64,000 nt of DNA from Wuchereria bancrofti. Lineage: Eukaryota; Nematoda; Chromadorea; Rhabditida; Onchocercidae. The translations under genes were made by a program, and so were the position numbers. Shown here one piece after another: positions 1 through 12,500 of this stretch; position 1 is the stretch's first letter; each line of letters starts with the position of its first letter. Below the pieces are notes generated by a model that worked only from the letters and a program-made list of their open reading frames with translations, was not told the origin of the DNA and did not search any database. The stretch covers positions 4,684,031 through 4,748,030 of the forward strand of contig SSBO01000007.1 in assembly GCA_005281725.1 (NCBI GenBank), given 5' to 3'.

Positions 1-514
1 CGTGAACAGAAAACAATACTTAGCTGTATATATAGCCGTATTATGCACAGAAATATGGACAGTAAAGTGACAAATGTGTGGAATTCAGGAGTATAAACAG
101 AAAATCGTCACAAACAAAAGCAGAAAGCACGAGGTAAGGCATGGCAATATGGCGGACTGGAAACGAAGTAAAGGTTGAAAAAATGATTCAATAGGGTTTT
201 CAAGGCACATTTGTCTACTGAGCTAGATATAGAAACGAAACCGGAGTTAACATGCCGCTTTATGTGAACATGACTATTATTTCTCATCTATGCTCATTAT
301 ATCATTTTTCAAATCAAAAAAAGAAAAATGAAACGCTTAAGTACTGGTCATACTACTTGGTATAAAACTAAAGGAATAATTGCACACATCTCTCAAGATA
401 AATATATTGTCATGAATTCTTAACTCTTTTGTGGCATGAAAACACAATATAAAGACAGTTCTGAACGTTCAACAAACGTTCCCAAACTGTTGTGAAACAT
501 ACAGCTATCAAGTT
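1..514. other. 3' flank of the DHHC gene
   Basis: AT-rich sequence downstream of the stop codon of the minus-strand palmitoyltransferase gene. It presumably contains that gene's 3' UTR and polyadenylation site. I see no other coding exon or repeat here. Confidence 0.6.
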
Positions 515-3500
515 TTAAACAATAAGTGGTTGATTTGAGAGTTGAACTACGTCTCGTTCTGATGGCAAAGCTGAGCATGGTAACAGCCACAGTATCATTG
601 GTCCTAGAAATTAAAACAAATTTCAACTGGTCTATACATCAAACAGTATTCGTTCAAAATGTGGATACGAGGTTTCTTCTCTCTTATTTCACAGTTAATT
701 CTTAATATATTCATAATAACGAAAGATGTCGCTTAATTTACCCGGGAAGAAGTAATGCGAGATAAGAAAGAGATATAATTTCCTTATTCTCCTTTTAAAA
801 TCTGCTTACCGGTGCCACACACTTCCCGCACCAGAATTATTTTTGAGCGTGATAGAGCCACTCGATTGTGGAAACCCTTGCGTTGAACTGCTTCTACAGC
901 CGTCTCATCGTTCAGAAGTGCCTGTATCTAAATGAGACATTAGTAGCTCTCTAGATATTATATCACAATGATAGCATAAAAAATTTCAAGAATGCTGTCT
1001 AATATTTCTTGTTTAAAATGATAATTACTTTCTTACTAAATTACCTGATCACACGAAACCGCCAAAACGAACAAACCAAATAGAGCGCTTTCGATAGAGA
1101 GGAAAACGGTATGCAATCTAAAAGTAAATAATAAATTTTTTCGTAGAATTCTGGTTTAAATTTTTGTAAACACTAACATTTTCGTATGATGTACACTTTG
1201 TCCGTATGGTCCTTTCATACCATATTCATCGTGGTATACCCAAGCCGTCACTATTAAACTGAAAAAAAAAACTAAATATGGTATTTCAGAAGAAAAAAAT
1301 TAGAAATATGAAAAAATGTAGGTTGTGTATGTTAAAATCTAATAATGTGAAACAGTGGAAATAAATACAGAACGAAGGGTAATATTCGCGGAAAAATAAA
1401 ATGGGTTTCAATATAATCACATTTTTTGGCGATTGCATAACTTATAAGTTTCACAACGTCAGCCATAAAACTAAGTAAAAATATTCATCAGCTGACAGTG
1501 GACACTATTGAGAATTTCAATAAAATGCATAATCGCAATGCTAAAAAATGTTGGAAAAACATACCTGAGCGCATATCCTGAAGATAAGCCAACATACAAC
1601 AAAAATTGAAGGAAATATTTTTGGTTGTACTCGCCGATGCAATTATTAACCCAGGGACCTTAAAATATTAAAGATCTAATAAATATTAGAAAAATATGAC
1701 TAAAATTTTCAATGAATGAAATTATCTACTTCATGCCTTCTTTATTTCATTCATCCCATTAATTCGAACTAGAAAACTCTGCACATTGCTCTCAAGAAAT
1801 TCTTACATATATTTTGTTCAACGCAAAGGTAATCTTTTCTCATCTTGAATATCTCTTCCTACCAGATCTTGGCGCTAATATCAAAATTCAAAAGTAAGAC
1901 CTAAACTATTTCATTCGTCACACATTTTTTACTATCAGCGATACAAAATATGCGAAGTATGAACTATAAAGAAGACAATCTGTTTACTGAGAGAAGAAAA
2001 TAGCATGTTGCAAGACCGCGCAGAAAATAGTTCTGCTACCACTGGAAAATGTTCTGCTTTCAATGACAGGATAATTCGAAAGAAAACAATACTTAATTTT
2101 TATGCAGATTCAAAACAAAGACTGCTGATAAACTTCCTACGACTATGAACAAATACTAACAGTGATGATCCATTTTTCGAATACAGCGTCGGCAGATACG
2201 ACAATGATGTGCTCGCGGTGGTCTATAAGATTCGCATCGAGTGCAAATTGTCCAGTCCTTCCCCTCAAAAATTATTCAAATTTCATTGCGAGTTCTCATA
2301 CAGTTTCATAATTCCCCACAAAATCCACGTATTATCATTAGTTAAGCTAGTTTCATATAGTGTTATTTCTGGCTTATCTACAATCGATTATTTGTATATA
2401 AAGCTTGAATAATTCACGAAGATGATATTTAAACACGAAGAATATTGAGAAGTTGAACAGATAATTCTATCATCGAATAAGAAGCAGTTAAGTAAAAGTG
2501 AGCTTACCACAAATTTATTTTCTTCTATCACTTCCACATCGGTGTCTGTACTATTAGATTCACTACCAGAAAGCGATTTAGGAAAACGATTCCTATTACA
2601 ATGTAACAATCTGCAAAAATATCAAAAAATAAATATAAAAACATATGCGACGACTAATAACTCCATATTTAAATCCTGCAGTCTTGTATAAAAATTTTTC
2701 TTGAACAGTTGAAAAACAGTTTGAAGTAAGAGTGAAAATTATGAATCAGGACATATAAACAAATATTACATTCTCATTTAATGAGTATGCACAATACACT
2801 CATTTGATAGCAATTTGAAAAATTGAGAAAGGCGACTACGCTTAGTCTTAGACTTCAACTTTGTGTAGTACTTTTTCTAACTTATCACTTGCTAAAGTAA
2901 ATAAAACTGAAAATCTAAAAACAAGTAATGCGTGAACAAATCATTAGAAAGTAATTATAAATTAACACACCCACTCCGACTGATCGGCACAATCCCTGGA
3001 TCCGTAATCATTGCTCGCAAATGAGATGCAAATGCAAAAAACAACACTGTATTAAACATCACTGCATGCAGTACGCCCCATAAACTGCAACTAACAATGA
3101 GCGATATTACAAATTATTGTTTCGTAAATTGTTTTCAGTCATATTTTACAAACATATACATATATACAGAATGTTCTGCTTTATGTATGGCTTAATGAAT
3201 GTCTTCGCAAGCACAGGTATAACATCAAGGTTACAGCCTCACTTGTGTCATTACGAATAGTCTAAACATAATGTTTTAAAATGTACATTACAGTATGAAA
3301 TGGTGATGCCGAACGCCTGTAAATGTGTTATTCTCTTTAGAATTATAGTAACGCTAATGACGCATGAAAATATTAACAGGAATACAGAGATGGAATGTTT
3401 TTATGGACTACTGCGGCATTACATTGCTGAAAAGATCGGAATGAATTGATGCATACCTTTGTATGAAGGTAGGTGTAATGAGCCATACGATGACTACATA

Positions 3501-3572
3501 ATCGGCATAAATCATTGCTAAATAAGTGAGCAAAGCGCAGAAGATTCCGCACAAATCACGACGGAATATCAT
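515..3572 (-). CDS. DHHC-type protein S-acyltransferase, ZDHHC3/7-like (9 exons)
   Basis: Integral membrane enzyme that attaches palmitate to protein cysteines, probably in the Golgi as for ZDHHC3/7. Exons on the minus strand: 3572-3457, 3084-2971, 2610-2508, 2263-2161, 1658-1565, 1258-1178, 1117-1045, 921-810, 603-515. All phases agree, giving 294 residues against about 300 for human ZDHHC3. Two membrane segments (about residues 8-31 and 40-61) precede a TDPG motif (66-69). A Ser/Asp/Glu-rich linker (about 90-107) is followed by the cysteine-rich domain (118-152), with [16 protein letters not shown] (catalytic C146) and PWVNNCIGE. Two more membrane segments follow (about 160-183 and 204-226). 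A DETAVE stretch stands where this family has TDETGIE, and the tail carries WLLP. The ATG at 3572 has an in-frame stop two codons upstream. The last exon was chosen because its phase fits and it supplies the WLLP tail; reading through the donor at 809 instead would stop after about ten codons. Family assignment is firm, the exact orthologue is not. Confidence 0.92.
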
Positions 3573-6500
3573 TCCTCATTAACAATCACTACATTGGAAG
3601 TCAACAGTGCCAACCTTAAAATCAAAATAACCATCAATCCAAAAAGCAAACACTGAGAAGAAACACAAATCTGTATTAACTAAACCTAATCTCACTCAAT
3701 TACATTACGAACTACATCCTTCACGTCTATCCGAGACACATAGTTTCACTTCGCGCATTTGCTAAGCCGACGGAAAAGGTCATGGCCAAGTCATGCAACG
3801 GAAAAGTGAGGACGGTACTGTGACACTCTGTGTTTTAGCGAGAAACCTCACGATTATTATGTGGCCCACTATTATATTATTATTAATATTATTATTGTTA
3901 TTATTATTATTAATTATTAATTATTAATATTATTTATTATTATTATTAGTTATTAATCATTAATGTAGGATAAAATGTAAAATATGCAAATAACTGTAAA
4001 CAAAGGAAAAAGCCGAGAAGCAAACTAATATTTGAAATAGTTTTCTGAACGATTTTGTTATTTAAAATGGGGTGATATCGGCTAGGTTAAATGTAAAACG
4101 ACATGCTTCACTTATAAAACTGGAAGTGGAAACTTGTAACCTTACAAAATGTTAAAGATTGTCGTTCAAAATTTACAACTAGCCATTGCTGCTTGTAATA
4201 AAAACGGTAGATTTCAATGTTATCTTTACTACTTTTTTAAAAGTTGGAAAAGAGGAAAAGGCTGTTAATTATGTTCAGTACATTCTTTTCTTTAGTGACA
4301 ACGAAATTAATTTAGCAAATAAGACCAAACTGTAAATCCCTCCTCCACATTTGTTTATCATCACCTTATATGTCATTGATAAATGATATCGACACAAATC
4401 ACTCGGTTTTAGCAGTAGTAATCCTGGTTTGTTATCTATAAAAAAATGCTACACTTTATAACAAATCAGTTGTTTGTCACATTCAACTAAATTGCTTGAC
4501 AGTTATTGGTTCTTGCTAGAATTGACACAAACAAAAAACTGTTTAACTGATTTAAGTTGTCTTTAATCGAAACTGAGCTGACAAATGTGGTGATACAATA
4601 ATTTTATGCGAAACTTGAAACGAAGTCACATTATCAAATTTCAAAACCAATTGTTAAATATTGTTTCATTGAAATTAATTGGTACTTTTGCAAATGGAAA
4701 TATAATTAACTTTATAAACAAGGAAAAGTGTCATTTATCGGTGTATGATTTGCAATTTGAAATAGATTAGTTAATCAACCTTATTTTCGGGAATGTTCAA
4801 AAATTGTAATGAACCATTAAATTAATGCTTAAATGCTGCTCAGTACATATATATATGTGTGGATACCAACAGTATCAAAATGCAGAAAGGTTTCTGATAA
4901 TCAAGGAATGAGCTTATGAGGATGTTGGATACAACCTGTAGCAGTGCTCAGTCTTTTGTGTATTTATAGGCACATTTAAAAAGCACTGTTTTTTAATTCA
5001 GAATATGGCGTCAAAGATATAATTCCTGATATTCTTTTCTTCCACTCTCTCACCTCCTACTGCCTTTCCATCACCCTCGTTTTGCAAGAATTCATTTTAA
5101 ATTCAATCACTCTCTCTCTCTCTCTCATGCCTCATCATTACATCATTTTTTCCATTTCATCATCGCACTTATCTGCTTTACTTCCAAAAAATTTGAGAAA
5201 GGTTGCTGGGCTTCTTCATTTCTGCATTATAAATTCGAGATTTGATAGAAATCTTCAAAAGAAACTGAAATAAGATAAATAAGACATTCTTTTTATTTTT
5301 TTTTCTAATATTAATGCACAATTCTTTCTATTTTCTAATATTAATTCGTATAACAATCAATTTTTTTTCTATTTTCTAATATTTGCATTATTTTCGTAGC
5401 AAATAACAATCAATTCCAGCATTGTTCACCTATTATTATTATTACTGCATTTGGAGGTCTGAAAAAGCTACATCTTTATGCCAAAAATATTGATCTCACC
5501 AAATATCACTTTCATCTTGTTGAAGAACCAAATCTTAAGCCATGATCTTAATAAGTCAAACATTCTTTATTTTTTGAAGAAATAAGATATCTATTCGTCG
5601 ATTTTATTTACTGTTATTTCTTACTTCTACAATTTAATAATCCAAAATTTAATTGGGAATGATTCCAATATTTGTTCAGATCTAACTTTTAATTGAAAAT
5701 ACAACATTAACAAATCAAACCTTGATTAGATTTTACAATAAGTTTAAAATGAGGATTAACTCTGAGAAAAGAATTGTTAAAAAGACTAATGAAGATGAAA
5801 ACCTGATATGTGGATGTGTTTGTAGTTCCTTATCAGTCTTTTGTCGATAGCGAGTGACAGTCGTCGATGTCTTAAATAAGGCATACTGCAAATACAAACC
5901 GCTTTACTTCTCTGATTGAAATCTAATGCATACACAACGTAATTCTGATTTTTTAAATAAAAAATCAAAGTTGCATTATTGTGAATTGTGCGTGCATCAG
6001 ATTCCTGAAATTTGAAGGACGAAAGTAAAATTTTGTCTACAGAAGTTCCTATGCTTTAGCTCATTATTTCATGTTAGTGGACTTGTTTAGGACTTATCAA
6101 TTTCAACAATCTCCTAGCCATTCAAAGATTAAGACGGGAACTTCCTAACAATATTTTTATGTGCTCATCGATCTTTATTAAAATAACGACACATTTATAT
6201 ATCTGAATAATTTACAACGGGTAAATCGACATTTATCCTCGGCAGTAAAACAACTTGAAATTAGTGATTAATTTCACTTTATTCTTCCTAGTCATTAATT
6301 TTATGAATGAATACACCAGAGTACTCAAATGTAAACTATCATTAATAGTTTGCCTTGATCTTATGATTTTGGAATTATCGGTTTTTTCCAGTAGTTTTCA
6401 ACATAGTTTCATTGTTAAACGGATTCTGTCACTGGTTTTCATGTAAAACAGAAAAAGCGGAAGAGGAGGATGAATAATAATTTTTACTTAGCTAAATCCA

Positions 6501-9500
6501 ATTTTCAAAAGGTATTTCTGCGTCATAGTTGTCTTTCTCTCGGTTGAAGGTTTTGTTGGTTAATTAGATCAGTTTTCTCTCAGAATTTAGATTCTTTCGA
6601 ATTTTGCTAGGTTTCAATTAAATAGCCAACAACATTGGTCACGTGGTAGAAGTAATTTCAAAATAATATCATGATTTTGATCTCGGAAGCATTATTTATC
6701 ATTCAAATATCAACTAAAACTCTACTAATATTTGAAAACCAAAAACAATTTACCCTCACACTATTATATGCGATTGTCATTTTAACAGCAAGTTGTGCTT
6801 ATTAATCATCAACTTTCTGATAATCAGGGTGAGAGAAAAACCCCGCAGTGTTAGGGAACTGTGTACAAAAGCTGATTATGACAACTATCAAAATGTTTTC
6901 AATGCAGTGACAATTTTAGCTCTTACAGTAAATTTACATTAAATGGGAACTATGTAAATGTTTTGAAGTGTAAATTGCTTCAAAATTATGTTCTATAGTA
7001 GCTCTACTTTTCCTTCATCTTTTATTACTTTCCACTCTTTTGTTTATATTTGTATTCCTAATTCTTCCACACTTCTATTAACTACTCATTTCTTCTTATA
7101 GCTGTAACGCTTCATCTGAAGGGTTAATAGGTATGACTCACATCATTCCATAGCATATTTATCAACATCTTACTGATATAAGCATTATCCTTTTATCTAT
7201 ATAATTGTTCATTTTTTGTTTCATTTCCTTTTTAGTTTATTGTGTGCAAATTATTATTTTTTTAACTCTAGTTTGAACAGTTTGTTTTAGGTTAAGAAGT
7301 TATTCCTTTGTCGAGAATTTTTAATAACGTAATTGAAAATTTTTGGAAATGCATCAGTGACAAATTGACGTTTATCCAGTTTAAAGGGTACAATAGGACT
7401 TCCTCGCTTCTTTCAGCAAATGACATTTGCCGTGGCCGGTCTAAAATAAGAGGATTGATTTCATATCGATGTAAATTATTTAAACCATTCATTAAGGGTG
7501 AAATAAACAATACGTAATTCAATTATAAAAATGTATTCAGCAGAAACTTTCGAAGTTTTTATACCATTGAATTTTGTCGAAACTCAAATATCGTATTTGA
7601 TCATTTTCCATTCTAAATTTCTCGAAATCGTGTCTCGATCAATTCAGGACTACATTACTTACAGTATTATTGATGTGCCTAAATGACGGGTTAGAAGGAA
7701 AAAGTCATGGACTTGCCGACATATTTATCAAATATCAGTGAGAGTAACAGGTCTAGCAATACAGCGATATAAATGTTGGACTATTTCTGCTAAGGCAAAT
7801 TTGGTAAGGCAATATTGGATTAAAATTATTACGCAAAATTGAACTGATGCTTTAGTACGTCATTCGTGCGTGCTAAGCTGTTTATATTGCTGGAGGTCCA
7901 TTACTGTGTAACAGATGGATAAGCACATAATTTAAGAAAGATAAACCAAGATAAAGTGAGTTCCCTGTATCTCAAAGATTGAAGTTTACTGTTAATTTGA
8001 CGACATTTGAGGAATATGGAATGTATGCAACAAATCTGAATAAAAATAGAAGGGTAGTGAAGAGAAACATGGAGCAGGAAAGAATTTTATTCATTCTATA
8101 ATTTCCGTTGAAGATTTTTCAAATGTAAGCTTATTTAAAACTAGTTGAACAATAAGGTATGAGAAGAAGAAATTAGTGATAAATTGTTGAGAAAATTTCA
8201 TGAATGTTAGAAAAAGGTAAATGTATAGGTCGAGAAAAATATTTGATTAGAATATGTGTTTTGTTAATGTCTCAAGTGAAAGATACTAGAAAAAGAAGCA
8301 ATATATAATTAGTGAGAGTAATTTTATTCCCCAAAAGAGAATATAGCAGCTACAACATTTTATATAAATCTAATGCCTAATACCTCAAATGTCGGCGCTT
8401 ATTTCAGCAGAAGTTTGAATAAAGAACAATTGTTGCGGTTTTTTTTTCTGAACTTTTCACCACTCAATTGCAAAAGGCTGCTGTATATTCATCTTGTCAT
8501 GCTAAGGCAGAGTCGTTTTCCGCCTCATTTAGGTGAACCATTTCTGTCTCTGCTTCTTCTGCAAGGGATGATTTATCTATTGCAAAAAAAGAATTTATGA
8601 AATTATACCTCTAAGTGCTCTAAGAAAGTCATAGTACTTAGCTGTTACGAATGGAAAAAGAGAGAGAAAAGGGGAGGAAAATTAATTGGTGAGTTACCTG
8701 TTACTAGGAAAGGAAAGTTCAGTGGGTTTATAGGTCTCTTTAGCAAAATCATTTTTAGCACTTTTCGTGAATCGCTTTCCCAACCTTCCCTTAACAATTG
8801 GCTTGGGAGTGAATGATTAATTTATTGATAACGTTTTGTTTCACTGTTTCAAGTAGGTCGTATTTTCCGAAGAAGTCGTAGTATTAATGTAAATGATACT
8901 ATTCCATATAGGCATAGCATTAGGTGTACTATCAGCAAAACTGGACAAAAGAAACTTAGGAGTTTTGTGATTTGAAGTCTGAAAATTTTCTCAGTAATAC
9001 TTCAATCACGAGTGTAGTAGCGTCAGAAAAGAGAACAGCGCTTGCAGGATACACTGTGAATTTGTATTTGATGGAGAATGTTATTTATAACAATTTATTG
9101 TATCAGTGTATCAGTGGCTTATATGTCAGTTTCAATTGTCTGAAAAGTTGAAACTTTCCAAAGGAAGAAACTTACGTGAATAACTCAGGTTCAGATTAAT
9201 TTTTAAAACGACAAAAAGGTTTGACTGCATATATAAATATACAATGGTTTAGGAAATTGTCCTAAAACTGTAACACATATGTGAGATGCTCGAGGAAATT
9301 GTTTTATTATCACTACTATAGCTGACAGCTTGCTTAGGTTTCCTTTAATTTCTCCATCAATCATTCCGCTATAATTGTCACTGTGTAATTATGGTAATAT
9401 TTTCGATATTTACATACCATCACGAGGTTCTTGGAAGTATAAATCAAAGAGTCAAAGATATGTCATTTCTTTAATCATCTGTTAGAGTATTGTTGAGCTT

Positions 9501-12500
9501 TTCTACTTGTAACTCTTATTATCTCAAATGCAACTCAGACATAAATCAGCATGTGGTTAACATATGCTTTTGAAATATGCGAAATTTGTAGTCTTACTCA
9601 AACTTATTAAATGGAAATTGATCACACTTGCTCTGTAAGCAAATTGCATGCTGTGTGGGATTAAAAATGAATTATAAAATTTCACTTGAATTTCTTGTAA
9701 ATCTTCAATCTAAAAATTGTCACTAAAAGATCAGTTGCAAAGTATATTTGATTAAGCATACAATTAAATTTGCGTTGACATATATCAACTTAATTAACGA
9801 GCTAGAGAAAAACATTAAGTGTTTCAGGCCAGTTATTTAGAAAACAAACAGGTTGCATATCTGCGAGTTGTATGTCAGATAACTGCTTCCATCCTCTATA
9901 AGTGAAAGTTGTTCTTGCAGATTCCGTTTCATAAAGGAAGGAAAAAATGGTGGATTCTTGCTTTTGAAGATAAGTTAATTCCTTAATCTCAAAAATAAAA
10001 CCCGAGCACTTTGGAATAATTATAATGCCTACTCGATGAATTTGAAAGTCCTCGCTTTTATTTGCGAAATCTGATCTGCTTGAATAACATGTTGTGTTGT
10101 TTTTATCCACTGATAATTAACATTATTACCTACTTTTCAGGAAAGAAAAGAAATTCTGACCAAAAAGAAAGCAAATTACATATTCAATAAAGGGAAAGGA
10201 ATGCAGCTCAACTGAACAAAGCTTAGTCCCTCGTCCTTAGAGTAAGTTTTCTTAGTTTTATGCTTCCTTCAAGATAGATGCGCAACACACTAAGCACAGT
10301 TTCCACCTTTGTTAGAAGAAAGCCGCATTCCGCTTTCTTTCGCATTGATCTACAATAGATTTGAATGCGATATTTGCAGATGAAAATTCATTAATCTACA
10401 CTACAACGAGGGCCTTAGAAGTCTGATTCTTGAGAAGCAATGAAACGAACAATGTTTGTAGGCAGGTCACTATCCAGGAAATTGAAATTCTTCGATTTCT
10501 ATCCCAGTTCATATTTTTAACACAGTGCTTATGCGCCAATACAACTGTCCTAAGAGGCATTACTTCCCAGATGCATAGAGCTTGGACATCTGTCAGGTAT
10601 CAAAGCAATTTTGCTTTCGCTTTGCAGTTAAATGAAATCAATTTTCGCTTTTTTAATGCAAAACTGCGAACTACCTTCTTCAGTGACAGTTAAAGATGGC
10701 GGTGAAAAGTTTCCCATTATCTATTGATTTTGTGCATTGGTAGAAAATCTCGAAAAGTGATTGTTGGCGATGTTAATCATCTAATCATAAGCAAATCTCA
10801 AAACTGCTACACTAATTCTCATTCGTTAATCAATGCTTGATCAAATTTTTACCATTATCAATGACGGCCATCTGTGACATATTATACAGATCATATCCGA
10901 TCCAACTTTTAGTGTGGGAATGCCAGAAAGCATACAGATCAAATGTGAACAATGCGTTATTGTCATGGAACTTACAACTCTTGGGAAAGCTTGAGTTTTG
11001 AATTTTCTGAATCATCACCGTAAATTAAATTGATAAAAGCTCAAGCAGCAGATATCCGTGGTCGTGTTTTTAAAATTTTGAAAATTTCGATCAATTTTCA
11101 ATTTGTTTAGTGATTTTCTAAAAGCAAACTTTAGGATATATATATATATATATACATTTGTAGCTAAATTAGGCTGTACATACATTTACGGCCAAATCGA
11201 GGCGAACTTTAGAAAATAATTTATACATTATAGAATTTTGCTCCAATATTTGTTAAGTTAACAAGTAACATATTTATTTAAAATTAGTTAGAACAAACTT
11301 TCAACTGTACGGCGATTCTCTCAAAACTCAAGATGTTCTTTTTAAGTTTATGGATTGTTTTCTGAATTATACAAAAAATTCAACTGAAATTAGAACAAAA
11401 ATTATTGCTTAACTTGTGTTGGCCTAAGGGGGTTGAACTCACTTTGTGGTTGATGCAGTTTTTTTTTTCATTTTGACTGCAAAAGTTAATACGCAATCGC
11501 TAACTTTATGCTATCGCCACCTTACAGCAGCCACTTACTAATTTTCGGCCACATGAAGCTTTTTCAGATCCATTTCTTCCGTTTTCACAAGAGTAAGCCA
11601 TTGGGCTTTTAAGCCAAAGAATGTTTGTGAACATGGAGACAGCCTAGGCTGGTTCGAAATTACTGGCTATGCGTCGTCATCCATCGATTTTCCCCGCCCT
11701 CCTCACTTTTTCGCGTCAAATAACTATAAATTATTAAGCAATTGTAGAGGAGCATCTCTTGTTGCTTATATGTAAGTATCTTCCACCATCCACAATTTTC
11801 ATCCTGTGACACTCTCCGTTTAAATGCCTTTACATTTCCCCATATCTCAATGTACCTATTGATTGTCACCAATCCATGTCCCTTCCTCATCTGCTTTACT
11901 TCATCGAGAGCCTTTTTAAATCAATCAAACGAATTTCTCACTAAAAAAATAAGAGGGTAGATTGTTCAGTAGCGATTGCTTCCTATTGAATATGTTTTTG
12001 CAGATCATAAAACTTAGTTAAAAGATTCCATAGGACTACTTTTCTTCCCTCCCTAGGGCTTTTACTCGAGACCCCTCTATTCAGTCATCTTTCTCTTCTT
12101 TTGTTTCAAATTTCACATCATTTTTATTTTTCTATCACTTGCGGAAAACCATGATATTACACATAGATGAATAGCGCCTATTCTTTATGAAGTAATTTTT
12201 TGTCCTTTTATGAAATGGAATAAATTTTTAGACTAATGAAAGTAGTAGACATGTATTTAACAACTACCATGCTTTTGAACAAAACTATGCGCTTACTGCT
12301 TAAATGTTACTGAAATAGCATCTAGAAATACACACAGAATTGCTTTAAACTTCTTGGACTTAAAGCCCGCTAAACTAATTAATGCTAAAGTGTGGTTATT
12401 AACAATGAAAATCTTTATTAACTGGAAAATTAGGAACAAAAGGAAACAAATTCAAGATTCGCCCAAATTAGACTTGAGATTCTGTTGATCAAAAATCTGT

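Noticed and set aside
780..810. Alternative DHHC C-terminus by reading through the donor at 809
   Set aside because: It would end after about ten codons and lacks the WLLP tail that the in-phase exon at 603-515 supplies.
9802..10110. 102-codon minus-strand frame
   Set aside because: No motif or family resemblance. At this AT content several frames of this length are expected by chance in 64 kb on six frames.
11630..11680. tRNA-like ggttcga on the plus strand
   Set aside because: No paired T-stem or acceptor stem around it.
11660..11890. 76-codon minus-strand frame in a slightly GC-richer spot
   Set aside because: No recognisable domain and no matching neighbour exons. Also examined as a possible promoter, without evidence.
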